A stretch of 64,000 bases of DNA from Flavobacterium odoriferum (GTDB lineage: Bacteria > Bacteroidota > Bacteroidia > Flavobacteriales > Flavobacteriaceae). A program made the position numbers and the translations under genes. The stretch's first letter is position 1, and every line of letters begins with the position of its first letter. Below the pieces are notes generated by a model that saw nothing but the letters and a program-made list of their open reading frames with translations, ran no database searches and was not told the DNA's origin. The stretch lies in the NCBI RefSeq assembly GCF_025499515.1, contig NZ_JAMKFA010000001.1, positions 1-64,000 on the forward strand, given 5' to 3'. This document shows, in pieces, positions 16,504 to 26,100 of the stretch.

Positions 16504-16941
16504 TCATTCAAAATCTTTATTATTAATTCCTTTTTTATATCTTTTTATTATCTCGTTAGCAAGAGAATCATTTTTAAATTCTCCATTGTAATTTTTGAAT
16601 ATATAAACATTATCTTTTTTAATGATAATACTTGTATGAAGTGATGGGATTATTTTATTTTCTCCATTTTTCGTTTTTACATAAAAGTAAATATCTAAAG
16701 CTCCTTCAAAAGGCTTAAAATATACATCACTTCCATTTTTAAGATTACTTACTTGGCTTACATAATAATCAACTTCCTCTTTGTTTTTAATGGAGACTTC
16801 ATGAACTGAATCCGAATAAAAATCACTTGAAAATACAATCTTCTCGATAGAATACTCTTTAAAATTTGCTTCTCTACATGCAAAAAGGAAAATAGAAAAA
16901 ATTGTTATGAAGGCTATTTTTTTCAAACTAAAACTCAACAT
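16504..16941 (-). CDS. Hypothetical lipoprotein
   Basis: A 145-residue protein with a lipoprotein signal (MLSFSLKKIAFITIFSIFLF followed by ACRE, acceptor Cys near residue 22). The rest is a small mixed alpha/beta protein rich in Lys, Asn and aromatic residues. I do not recognise a family. It follows the frameshifted hypothetical gene by six bases and is probably co-transcribed with it. The two may have formed an envelope protein pair before the upstream gene broke. Anchoring to the inner or outer membrane cannot be decided. Confidence 0.6.
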   Translation of the reverse strand: MLSFSLKKIAFITIFSIFLFACREANFKEYSIEKIVFSSDFYSDSVHEVSIKNKEEVDYYVSQVSNLKNGSDVYFKPFEGALDIYFYVKTKNGENKIIPSLHTSIIIKKDNVYIFKNYNGEFKNDSLANEIIKRYKKGINNKDFE

Positions 16942-16947
16942 TGATGA

Positions 16948-17711
16948 TTAATTTTCTACTCGAGGAAAATGAGGCAACAACTGCTTATTCATTTTTTGAT
17001 TATAAATATTAAAGATATCGATTTTATTGTATTTAAAATATTCTTTTTTTATTAAAACTGTTTCCTTCGTACAAACTTCTTCTAAATCATCAAACTTTAA
17101 ATCCTGAATGTTTATTTTTTTTCTTTCCTTTTGAGCAAATGAATTAATTTGAAAATAATTTTCAAAAAATAAAATTTCATAATAAGCTAAGTTTATGTCG
17201 CCATCTTCCTCCGTATCAAAAAAATAATATTTAGGATTTAATTTGTTATCTAAAAGCATTATTGGAGGATAAATTTCAAAATATAAGTCATATTCAATTC
17301 CTTCTTTAGAATATTTTGAACTTCCAGAAGCTAAACATTTAATGTAATAAAACTCATCTGCTTTTTTATTATAAATCAATAAATCTGAAGGAGCGATTGA
17401 ACCATAGTAACCATTAGGGTTTTGGGAGATGTTTTTAAAATTTTCATCAATGTAATAATTTCCAACAGGTAAAAAAGCAATAAAATTAGAGTCTTCTTTG
17501 AGGCTAAACAAATAAGTAGAATCCTTTTCTTTTTTCAATAATAATAATTTTTACATTCTAATTTTGAATCTAATATATTACCAGAAAATATGAAGTTATC
17601 TTTTATTACCAACTTTGTTAAGTTCAATTCAGAAACAAATTCTCTTATTGTCTTTTCTTGACTGAATGATAAAGAATTCGTTAAAAAAAATATTACTATT
17701 AGTCTTTTCAT
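16948..17711 (-). pseudogene. Hypothetical secreted protein gene with a frameshift near 17540
   Basis: An ATG at 17711 starts a signal peptide (MKRLIVIFFLTNSLSFSQ) and 55-60 residues ending CKNYYY at a TGA near 17539. A second frame continues without a gap as LLLLKKEKDSTYLFSL and runs to a stop at 16948. That second frame has only a TTG as possible start and no signal peptide of its own. One missing base within the ATT-repeat and A6 run at about 17531-17550 explains both halves and would give an intact protein of about 253 residues. The family is not recognised. A sequencing or assembly error is an alternative to a real mutation. Confidence 0.6.
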
Positions 17712-17740
17712 GTCTATTTTAAGAAAATTAATTTCTACTA

Positions 17741-19846
17741 CTAATAATCAAAATACCAGTTAAATAAATCGCTTCTTAATCCAATTGAAAACCAAGTAGT
17801 ATTTGATTTAACCGTTGCAGCAGTTTCAGCTGTTGGGTCAAAATTTCTAAATAAAATATTTCCAAAAACTTTTAAATTTGAAGCTGGATTTACTAAATAT
17901 CCTACTTGTAAATCGGCAATCATAACAGTAGTTTTATTTCCTTGTGCTATTGAAACTCCTGTGTCGTAAGGACGATTTTCATCGTAATCTAAATAGATAT
18001 TTCCTCCGTAGTTGAAATTATCGGTTCCGTTATTGAAATCAAAACCACGTTGTCCGTAAATTAATTTCGCATCAGCAAAATATCTTCCTTTATAATAACG
18101 CGCAATGGCTACTAATTCTCTGAAATTTGCACCCCAATTGTGTCCCATACTTTGGTTATTGTGCCCGTAATTTGTCAAAGGATTACTGTGTGAATACACA
18201 TAAGGTCGAACTTGATTATATTCTAATTGCAACAATAAGTTTTTAACTTTAAACGCATCATAATACTTTACTCCTACTTGATAACCAAATTTATTTCTCC
18301 AACTTTGATTACTTTCTTGCACATCGCCAATCGCAAATTCGTCGATTAAAAATTGTCCGTAAAAGTTAATCTGATTGTTCCACTTGTATTTTGAGGAAAG
18401 TCCTAATACCGCATTTCCAGTTTTTGAAGAAGATCCAAATTCTACTGCTCTGTAAAATATCAATGGATTTACAAAGTTGAAATCAAAACCTCTTTCGTTC
18501 GTATTGGTCCAAACTACATTTTCAAAAAAACCAATATTTAATCTTTTCGTTGCATTCCAACTCAAATAATGACTTGCCATGTATTTTGTTGCATAGGTTC
18601 CGTCAACTGTTGCTAAATCACGAACATCTTTTAACCACATGTAGGTGTTAGTGTACTTAATTTTCCAAAAAGTAGTATTGATTTTAAAAAACGGATACGG
18701 ACTTGTGCCATCCCCTTGCAAAAGAGAACGATATCCGTCGCCTAAAAAATTTCTCCCGTAACCCAATTGTAAATTAATAAATTGACTTGGAGTATACTTA
18801 ATATTTGCTTCTGCCATTGGAAAATCATAAGCATCTTCTTTAAAGCGTTTTGCTATTCCAATTCCAGGAATAATTGCAGGATTTCCACCTGATGGTCTAA
18901 TACTTTCCGCAAAACCATTATAATAATCAGCAAATCGGCCTTGGCTTTCAAAAATAGAAGTAGAAAACGTTAATTGTTCTCCTAAACCACCATCAATTTT
19001 AACTCCTCTTGTGTTTACAAAAGTGTTTGACGCTTCACTTTCGGTATCTTTTCCAATTCTTAAATCTAAAATAGGATTTAATGCAAACCAATATCCTTCA
19101 CCTTGAATAGCAACTAAGTTTTCGTTCCAAAATTTTCTTCCCCACCATGATTCTTTTTGTTTTAAAGCTGATTGGTTTACGGTTTCAAAATCATAATATT
19201 TTGCTACTTCATCATACGAAAAAGGCTTTGAAGCAGTATGATTATTACTTCCAACTTGATTGAGCAAGGCATCAAAAACACCATAATTTTGATGCGAGAA
19301 CATAATATTCCCTTTGCTTTTGAATTGCGGATTTTCGAAAGGTTTATATACAATGTCATCATACTCTGACAATTCTTTTGTATTATCAATCAAAGTTGTA
19401 TTGGTTTTATCTTGAACAACTTCGGTTTTAGACGAGAACACATTTGGTTTCTCTAACGGAATTGCAATTTTTAAAGTAAATTTTGAATATGTTTTTCGTC
19501 CAGAATAAGTTGCGGGTTTTACTTTTGGCAATAGCTCAAAAACACGTTTTGTTTCTGTTTTTAAAGATTCGTAAGGCGCATCGATATATAGAATTTTAAA
19601 CGTTCCGGTTGTATCTACTTCAAAAAGTGCAATTACATTTCCTTTAAAATTAGCCGATTTAACATCATCTGCTACTTTATAATTGGTGTACACAAAATTC
19701 TGAATTGTGTTGTAAAAACAAGCTTCCTGTTGATCTAAAACGGATGCTTCACATTCCGAAAAAAGTGGAAATTGTTCTCTTGAACTTGTTTGTGCAAAAG
19801 TTGTAAATCCGAAAACCAACAACAATAAAATATAACTATTTTTCAT
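17741..19846 (-). CDS. RemB-like outer-membrane protein with an N-terminal TonB-like domain
   Basis: A 701-residue protein with a signal peptide (MKNSYILLLLVFGFTTFAQ). A module resembling the TonB C-terminal domain (about residues 26-131) begins FPLFSECE and ends FTLKIAIPL. A linker follows, then a long beta-barrel-like region (about 220-701) with many aromatic strands such as NLQLGYGRNFLGDGYRSLLQ, ending in NWYFDY. The overall plan agrees with flavobacterial gliding proteins called RemB. The gene name is from memory of that family and not certain; a Wzi-like capsule assembly barrel is an alternative. It lies 18 bases after deoC on the same strand, near two TonB genes with the same module. 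Confidence 0.65.
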   Translation of the reverse strand: MKNSYILLLLVFGFTTFAQTSSREQFPLFSECEASVLDQQEACFYNTIQNFVYTNYKVADDVKSANFKGNVIALFEVDTTGTFKILYIDAPYESLKTETKRVFELLPKVKPATYSGRKTYSKFTLKIAIPLEKPNVFSSKTEVVQDKTNTTLIDNTKELSEYDDIVYKPFENPQFKSKGNIMFSHQNYGVFDALLNQVGSNNHTASKPFSYDEVAKYYDFETVNQSALKQKESWWGRKFWNENLVAIQGEGYWFALNPILDLRIGKDTESEASNTFVNTRGVKIDGGLGEQLTFSTSIFESQGRFADYYNGFAESIRPSGGNPAIIPGIGIAKRFKEDAYDFPMAEANIKYTPSQFINLQLGYGRNFLGDGYRSLLQGDGTSPYPFFKINTTFWKIKYTNTYMWLKDVRDLATVDGTYATKYMASHYLSWNATKRLNIGFFENVVWTNTNERGFDFNFVNPLIFYRAVEFGSSSKTGNAVLGLSSKYKWNNQINFYGQFLIDEFAIGDVQESNQSWRNKFGYQVGVKYYDAFKVKNLLLQLEYNQVRPYVYSHSNPLTNYGHNNQSMGHNWGANFRELVAIARYYKGRYFADAKLIYGQRGFDFNNGTDNFNYGGNIYLDYDENRPYDTGVSIAQGNKTTVMIADLQVGYLVNPASNLKVFGNILFRNFDPTAETAATVKSNTTWFSIGLRSDLFNWYFDY

Positions 19847-19864
19847 GAGTAGATACTTATTTTT

Positions 19865-20608
19865 TTAATAATCGCTATTAGAAACTTCTCCGTTTGCTAT
19901 TGTTTTAGCTGCTGAAGTTCCAATTCTTTTTACACCTAACCGAATCATCTCAACTGCTTCTTCATAGGTTCTAACTCCACCAGCAGCTTTTACAGGCAAT
20001 GGAAATGAGTTTTCGAGCATTAATTTTATGGTAGGAACAGTTGCTCCGTTTGGCATACCTTCGGGCGTTTTATAAAATCCTGTAGACGATTTTACAAATA
20101 CTTTTTCATACTCTTTTTCGTTACAGTTTGCAATAACCACATTTTTTATCAAAGCAGACAATTGTACAATTTGATGATTATTTAAAGCGGCTACTTCGAT
20201 AATCCATTTCACAATCTTATTGTGTTTAAGTCCTAATTTAGTTCCTTCTAAAACTTGCGTTTTCACTTTATCAATCTCATCATTTTTAAAGGCTTTATAA
20301 TCTACTACAAAATCTAAATCATCTGCTCCATCATAAATAGCCTGAGTAGCTTCTGCTAATTTATCTGCCAAAGCACCATCGCCTTCAGGAAAATCAATTA
20401 CTGTTCCGATGGTAACTTTTGATTTTGCATTTTGAATCATTTCTTTGGCCAAAACTACTTTATCAGGTCGAATCATAATCAATTTAAAATTGTTATCGAT
20501 TGCTTCTTGAATACAATTTTTAACTACTTGAGTGTTTTCTTCTTCAGATAAATTAGCTTGTTGAGCTGTTTTCAAATAAGTAGAATCTAAATATTGCTTA
20601 ATGTCCAT
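19865..20608 (-). CDS. deoC: Deoxyribose-phosphate aldolase
   Basis: A 247-residue class I aldolase that cleaves 2-deoxyribose 5-phosphate to acetaldehyde and glyceraldehyde 3-phosphate in nucleoside salvage. The TIM-barrel marks are clear: IDFPEGDGALADKLAEA, DDLDFVVDYKAF with the catalytic Asp, KWIIEVAAL, VFVKSSTGFYKTPEGMPNGA with the Schiff-base Lys, and PVKAAGGVRTYEEAVEM with the proton-relay Lys. The length is normal. The gene starts after the terminator of the TonB gene and runs directly into the RemB-like gene; the pairing looks positional rather than metabolic. Confidence 0.95.
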   Translation of the reverse strand: MDIKQYLDSTYLKTAQQANLSEEENTQVVKNCIQEAIDNNFKLIMIRPDKVVLAKEMIQNAKSKVTIGTVIDFPEGDGALADKLAEATQAIYDGADDLDFVVDYKAFKNDEIDKVKTQVLEGTKLGLKHNKIVKWIIEVAALNNHQIVQLSALIKNVVIANCNEKEYEKVFVKSSTGFYKTPEGMPNGATVPTIKLMLENSFPLPVKAAGGVRTYEEAVEMIRLGVKRIGTSAAKTIANGEVSNSDY

Positions 20609-20640
20609 GCCTGTAGTATTTGTAATAAGTGGTAAAAATA

Positions 20641-20663
20641 AAAAAATCCCACTGATGTGGGAT
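20641..20663 (-). terminator. Rho-independent terminator downstream of the second TonB gene
   Basis: Stem ATCCCAC / GTGGGAT with a TGAT loop, followed by T residues on the minus strand. It separates the TonB gene from deoC. Confidence 0.8.
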
Positions 20664-20687
20664 GATTTTATAGGTTTATTTTAATTA

Positions 20688-21434
20688 TTATAATCGAAAT
20701 GAAACTGGAATGACGTATTTAATTCTAACCGGCTTTCCACCTTGTTTTGCTGGTGTAAGTTTTGATACTTTACGAACTGCTTTTTCGGCTGCAATTTTCA
20801 TTTCTGGTGTTGCATTTTTATTATCTAATGCTTTTACATCAATGATTTTACCATTTTCATCAATAATAAAAGAAATTAATGCTCTTCCTTGTTTTCCGTT
20901 TTCGCGATCAATCTCAGGATATTCTGCATTTTTTGCCACAGCTTTACTCATTTGCTCTTCAAAGCATTTCAACTGTTCATTTCTACTTAACCCTCTACAA
21001 GCAGGAAACATTGGTAATTCTTCTACATTTAAAACTGTTGGCGTTTCTGGCTTTGTAGAAGGGACTTCTTTAATAGGATTCTCACTAACAGGCTCTTTAG
21101 GTGTATTTGTATCCAAATCTTTTGGAGTGTTGTCAACTGGTTTTACTTTATCTTTAGGAACTTCTTTAGTTGTCTCTTTGAATTGATTAGTAAACTTTGG
21201 CTGAGCATTTGGTTTATTTTCAGCGATTGGGTTCATCTTTGGAATAATTTTAAAATTTGTTGGCACAGAAATATCTATTGTAGGTATAGTTTCTGGCACA
21301 ACTGCTTTTTTTGATTTCAATTCAAAATTGAATTCCAACACAAACAATACTACTAACATAGTTGCAATAAGCCCTATCTGAAAAAAAATAAAGCTATTTT
21401 TGGCTTTTTTCGGAAAATCCACATTTGGTTTCAT
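20688..21434 (-). CDS. TonB family energy transducer
   Basis: A 248-residue protein with one N-terminal membrane helix (about residues 15-34, in FFQIGLIATMLVVLFVLEF). A periplasmic Pro/Lys/Thr-rich linker with repeated KxxP elements follows. The TonB C-terminal domain (about 145-248) carries LPMFPACRG, GRALISFIIDENGKIIDVKA and a PVRIKYVIPVSFRL end. TonB proteins pass energy from ExbB/ExbD to outer-membrane receptors; no exbB or exbD is near. It lies 92 bases after the first TonB gene, separated by a terminator. The two are paralogues with the same FPxC and CF/CY pair. Confidence 0.85.
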   Translation of the reverse strand: MKPNVDFPKKAKNSFIFFQIGLIATMLVVLFVLEFNFELKSKKAVVPETIPTIDISVPTNFKIIPKMNPIAENKPNAQPKFTNQFKETTKEVPKDKVKPVDNTPKDLDTNTPKEPVSENPIKEVPSTKPETPTVLNVEELPMFPACRGLSRNEQLKCFEEQMSKAVAKNAEYPEIDRENGKQGRALISFIIDENGKIIDVKALDNKNATPEMKIAAEKAVRKVSKLTPAKQGGKPVRIKYVIPVSFRL

Positions 21435-21491
21435 AATATATACAGATTAATAGTTAACAACTTGTTAAATAATCTATACAATATATATGCC

Positions 21492-21520
21492 AAAAAAAAT
21501 CCCAACATAAAGTTGGGATT
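21492..21520 (-). terminator. Rho-independent terminator of the first TonB gene
   Basis: Stem AATCCCAAC / GTTGGGATT with a five-base loop and a T tract on the minus strand, between the two TonB genes. Confidence 0.82.
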
Positions 21521-21526
21521 TTAATA

Positions 21527-22264
21527 TTATTCAAATCTAAAAGTGATTGGCACTACGTGTCTAACTTTTACTGGCTTATTTCTTTGTTTTCCTGGAGATA
21601 ATTTAGGAAGCTTTTCGATGATTCTTTTTGCTTCTTTTTCAATGTGCTCACCTCCATTTGGACCTTTAACTCTAGTAACTGTAACTTTACCATCTAATCC
21701 AATAACATATTCAACTTGAACTCTTCCTTGAACACCAGCTTCAGTAATCCTATCATTATAATTAACATTTTTCTGAATAAATTTTGCCATCTGTTGCTGG
21801 TAGCAATCAAATTGCTTTGCCTTTGGCTCATTTTCACATCCAGGAAAGATTGGAACTTGTTCAATTACACTAAATGGTAATTCATCAGGAATATCTTCAC
21901 CAGAGCTACCTTCATCACCGTATGAATCTGCAGTTTTAGTTTCTTGTTGTTGTGTATTCTCGTTTGTTTCCGTTTTTTCAATCTTAGTCTCTTTGATTTC
22001 CACTTTGTTATCCACAACCTGAATTTCAACTGGTGCAGGTGGTGGTGGTGGTGGTAATTTTTGAGCAGGTGGCATAGTTAAAATAGCTACATCATCCTCT
22101 ACGAAATTATCCTCAATAACAAGCTCTACTTTTTCAGCTCTTGGATCTTCCGATTTTAGTTCGATTCCAACATATGTTAATAACAAAACTGCGGCTAATC
22201 CAATTTGGAAATATAGCGTGCTATTTCTTTTTGGATCTACGTTAGGATTTTTCTTTACTTCCAT
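21527..22264 (-). CDS. TonB family energy transducer
   Basis: A 245-residue TonB protein. One N-terminal helix (STLYFQIGLAAVLLLTYVGI) is followed by a Pro-rich stretch with seven consecutive prolines (KLPPPPPPPAP-like at about residues 68-76), then a Lys/Glu/Thr-rich spacer. The TonB C-terminal domain (about 135-245) carries VPIFPGCEN, GRVQVEYVIGLDGKVTVTRV and RHVVPITFRFE. The conserved cysteines of FPGC and FDCYQQ could form a disulfide. It precedes the second TonB paralogue. Which receptors it serves is not visible. Confidence 0.87.
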   Translation of the reverse strand: MEVKKNPNVDPKRNSTLYFQIGLAAVLLLTYVGIELKSEDPRAEKVELVIEDNFVEDDVAILTMPPAQKLPPPPPPAPVEIQVVDNKVEIKETKIEKTETNENTQQQETKTADSYGDEGSSGEDIPDELPFSVIEQVPIFPGCENEPKAKQFDCYQQQMAKFIQKNVNYNDRITEAGVQGRVQVEYVIGLDGKVTVTRVKGPNGGEHIEKEAKRIIEKLPKLSPGKQRNKPVKVRHVVPITFRFE

Positions 22265-22308
22265 GATTTTAATTTTGAGGTGCTAATATAGTTAATAATA
22301 GAAATGTT

Positions 22309-22716
22309 TTAAAATTTTTTTTCAAAAGTTTTATTTTTTAACCAAAAAATAACAATCAAAGCTACTAATGCTCCTGCTGAATTAGCGATTACATCATATA
22401 GATCTGCTTGCCTAGTTTTTGTTAAAACTTCTTGTAAAACCTCAATAACTATGCCATAACCAATTACGACAAAAACTATTATATATTTTAACGCCCAGTT
22501 TTTATATTTTTTTTGTAATGCAAAATTCCAGGTAAGTGTTAAAACAAAGTAAAATAAAAAATGTACTGTTTTATCTTTCCCTAGAACATTTACCCTTGGC
22601 ATATTACTTAGACTAACTAAACTTGCAATTGTTATAGCAATTGTCCAAAATAATGCAAGAATAAATAAATTACGCTCCGATAAGTGCTTTGTAATCTTCA
22701 CTTGATAAAAGCGCAT
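22309..22716 (-). CDS. VanZ family membrane protein
   Basis: A 135-residue protein with four membrane helices. The VanZ-like features are the [20 protein letters not shown] stretch near residue 50 and the [28 protein letters not shown] loop, with conserved Glu, Gln, Asp and Asn residues (about 88-112). VanZ-like proteins have loose links to glycopeptide tolerance or lipid handling, but their function in flavobacteria is not established. The ATG at 22716 overlaps the end of gcvH by 47 bases. No better start was seen, so translational coupling to gcvH is likely. Confidence 0.82.
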   Translation of the reverse strand: MRFYQVKITKHLSERNLFILALFWTIAITIASLVSLSNMPRVNVLGKDKTVHFLFYFVLTLTWNFALQKKYKNWALKYIIVFVVIGYGIVIEVLQEVLTKTRQADLYDVIANSAGALVALIVIFWLKNKTFEKKF

Positions 22717-23050
22717 CTATTTCTGAAGCATCTGAAATTTTAACTTTTACCATCCAACCATCTCCATAAGGATCAGTGTTTACTTTTTCAGGATCAGATT
22801 CTAATGAATCGTTGAATTCAATGATTTCTCCAGAAAGTGGTAAAAATAAATCTGAAACAGTTTTTACTGCTTCAACTGTTCCAAAAACTTCATCTTTATC
22901 TAAAGTTTGATCTAAAGTTTCAACTTCTACATAAACGATGTCACCCAATTCTTTTTGAGCAAAATCGGTAATTCCTACTGTAGCAACATCTCCGTCAACT
23001 AAAACCCACTCGTGGTCTTTTGTGTATTTTAAATTAGTTGGTATATTCAT
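22670..23050 (-). CDS. gcvH: Glycine cleavage system H protein
   Basis: A 126-residue lipoyl carrier that shuttles the methylamine group between the P, T and L proteins of the glycine cleavage system. The lipoylated lysine lies in [16 protein letters not shown]. The start [11 protein letters not shown] and the end DYKALIGA are typical. The ATG at 23050 is chosen because it gives the standard N-terminus; an upstream in-frame ATG at 23134 would add 28 unrelated residues and cross the promoter. A TACATTTG -7 element lies 25 bases before this start. It lies downstream of sprA, an arrangement I recall from other flavobacteria. Confidence 0.95.
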   Translation of the reverse strand: MNIPTNLKYTKDHEWVLVDGDVATVGITDFAQKELGDIVYVEVETLDQTLDKDEVFGTVEAVKTVSDLFLPLSGEIIEFNDSLESDPEKVNTDPYGDGWMVKVKISDASEIDALLSSEDYKALIGA

Positions 23051-23075
23051 TATTTGGTTTGATTTTATTGTTGGA

Positions 23076-23083
23076 CAAATGTA
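23076..23083 (-). promoter_or_regulatory. Promoter -7 element (TACATTTG) of gcvH
   Basis: A TAnnTTTG match on the minus strand, 25 bases before the preferred gcvH ATG and downstream of the sprA terminator. Confidence 0.55.
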
Positions 23084-23136
23084 ATTGTAATTATTGAATT
23101 GTAAAATATGTTTTTTGTTATTTTTTACTTGCAATT

Positions 23137-23166
23137 AAAAAAACCTGCATTAAAAATACAGGTTTT
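23137..23166 (-). terminator. Rho-independent terminator of sprA
   Basis: Stem AAACCTG / CAGGTTT with an 11-base A-rich loop, followed by a T tract on the minus strand. Confidence 0.7.
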
Positions 23167-23174
23167 AAATTTTA

Positions 23175-26100
23175 TTAATTTCCGAAGTTATAAATCAGTG
23201 TAAAACCAGATCTAATATTAGTTATTGGGAAAGATGTTGAAATAACCGCTTGAGAAAACTGATGATCATAAAAGAATCTTGCTGTTAAATTTTTACTAAA
23301 CGAGTAATCTGCAGTTAATTTAACAGACCACATATCTTGACCTCCACCTAGTTGATTGTTATCGTAATCTAAATAACGAACAATTGTATTGTTTTTACGA
23401 AGAGAGAAATCTGCTTTTATATTGATATCACTTTTAATTACTCCTGAAACATTATCTGCTAATTTAGAGTTAAAAGTTACATCTTTAATTCTATATCCTA
23501 TTCCAATGATGTATTCGTTTCCAGTTACTTCAGTTAAAAGATTATTATCAAAACTCATGTTTAAAGTTCTATCTTTTTTAATTTCGGCTAAAATTTTAAA
23601 TGAATTTTTCAATGTCATATCTACTTTGACTAACGGATTAAATTGCTCGGCTAAATTAACATTCGAAATTAATTTACTTGCATAGAAATTTCCATTAGCA
23701 TCTGTTGGTGTTGTATTCAAGTTTGAACGGAATGCATTAATGTTATAACTTGCTCTATATCCATGTTGAATTGAGAAGGTTTTAAATTTATCTTTAAACC
23801 ACTTGTAACGCATTAAACCCGTATATTTTACATTCCAGTTTGGTAATGGTATATCTCTAAACACACCTGTTGAGATCTTACTTGCGTCTTTTCCTGAATA
23901 TGCAGCAACAAACGATGGTAACAATACTTGTTGGCTGTTTTTACCATAACCAATTGGATAACCTTCTGCATCTCTTGGAATTGAACCTCCTCCATAATAA
24001 CTGGCAGCTAATCTATCAGCAACCTTTAATCGATTATCTCTAAAATCTTGAAAAGCTTCTGAGAAATCAACATCACTTTGTGAAAAAGCGGTTTTAATTA
24101 AAATAGTTGAAATATTAAAATTACCAAAATCATAAGGTGAACGCGAATTATATTGCCCTGAAGTCACATCATATTGTTCTGAATAATTGTAAGCATAAGT
24201 TCTATCTCCAGACAAAGTAATTTTTAAATCTGGAAATGGCTCTAGCTCTGCTGTAAAATTAAATTGTTTGTTTTTTACTTGTGTATAATTTTGATTAAAT
24301 TCTGGGAAAGAAGTTAACCATCCATTTCTTGCAGCTTCGTATCTGACATCGGCTTGGCTACCAAAAACAAATCCAAGTGTTGGTTTTGAAGAACCAAAAA
24401 ATCCTAAACCTGGAAGATATCCTGGAAGAACAGTTCCTTCGTTTTGTGTAAAGTTTGCTTGTATGGTTTTTACACTTGTTGCAACACCTATTAATCCACT
24501 CATAAAAATACTCCTTTCAGTATTTATGTTTTTGTTTGCGGCTACCAATTTTTGTCCAGGTTTTGGCGCTGTTGCTTTTTCTTTGGTTTCTTTAGCTTTT
24601 GATTTATTTGATTTATTTTTGGTCAAACCAATATATTTATACAACATATCCATTGTTAAAGTAGTATTCAATTTGTGAGAACTCGCGTTTTGAATAGTGT
24701 TCCCTAATGGATAAATTGTTCCATCTTCTGCTTCTATGGTAGAAAAAGCATCTGATGCACGTTGCCAGTTGTAATCTCCTGTATAAATATAAGTCGATTT
24801 CACGAAAGCCAATGCTGGTATTTTATTAATTGGTAAATCATAATTTACAACCAATTGTTGATTGTGCTGATTTGATTCACCAACATCCCAATAACCATCC
24901 CAAATATCGAGACCGTCCATTGGTAAATTATTTTCATCTAAATAATTTCTAACAATATTATTTGAAGCCGCAGTATAATTTACACGCAATGATTTTGTGA
25001 TATTATAATTAAACCCATATTGATAGTTGAAGAAATAATTACGTCTATATAAATCCCCTAAACCTATTCCTTGGACGTCTACTAATCTGAAACGTTGTCT
25101 ATTAAATTGTCTTAAAATAGTTGAACTAAAGTTAATATTAGTTGGTAAGAAATTAAAATTAAAATCGCTCAACATTTTATAATATCCGCTTTTCTTTAAG
25201 GTTTTAGAGTTTTTGAAAGGCTCAACTGTAAGTGGTTTAAACGAATACGCATAATCTACCGATGTTCTATTTTGCTTATCTTCTAAACTTTCAATTTCAT
25301 AATCATGGTGTTCCATTTCATTCATTGAGTAGGAAAGCGTTAAGTTTTCTACATCATAAAAATGAGATTTTTTCTCAGGATTTTTCTCTTTTCTAACACC
25401 AATGAAATTGATACTCGTGCGTTTTGTATAATCAATTGCTCTATTTTCAATATTAGCTCTTTCAGTAGCGTCATCAGTAATATCCAACAATTGATCTAAT
25501 TCAATATCTTGATAGAAAGGGTCAAATTTTGGTGTAATTGTTTCTTCACCTACCGCATAATTGAACGGCAATGTAATTCCCCATTTTTTAGGCAATAATT
25601 TTCCTAAATTAACATTGGTAACAATATCATATTGAAAAACATCTTCTCTACTTCTTTCATTTGGCCCTTGTTCTAATGAACCAAAACCAATAGTACTCAC
25701 TCTTGTAGTTGCTGAAATATTTGCAAAATCTGCTAAATTGGTATCCAAATTAGCAACAGCTGCATAACCACCTTTGTTGTCCATATCAGACATGCGCAAT
25801 TCATTAAACCAAACTTCACCACGCTGAACTTCACCAGATTTATTTTTAACTCCAATCATTAAAGTTCTAACTAAACCAAAGTTAGGATTTCCTTTAATAC
25901 CAAGAGTTAATCTATTATTTGATGAGCCAATTTCAGGATTTTCTTCTTCAATAAAACCAATTCCATTTGCATCAACTACAACGTTAGGATTGTTTTGAAG
26001 TTTTAATATTTTTAAAGCCGTTAAGTATTCTAATGGTAATGTTATTTCGTTTTCCTCTGGCCAAATATCTTCTGCTGAAGTTGCTCCATGAGGTGTTACT

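Noticed and set aside
22716..23134. The upstream ATG at 23134 as the gcvH start
   Set aside because: It adds 28 unrelated residues and would place the -7 element inside the coding region; the ATG at 23050 gives the standard H-protein start.
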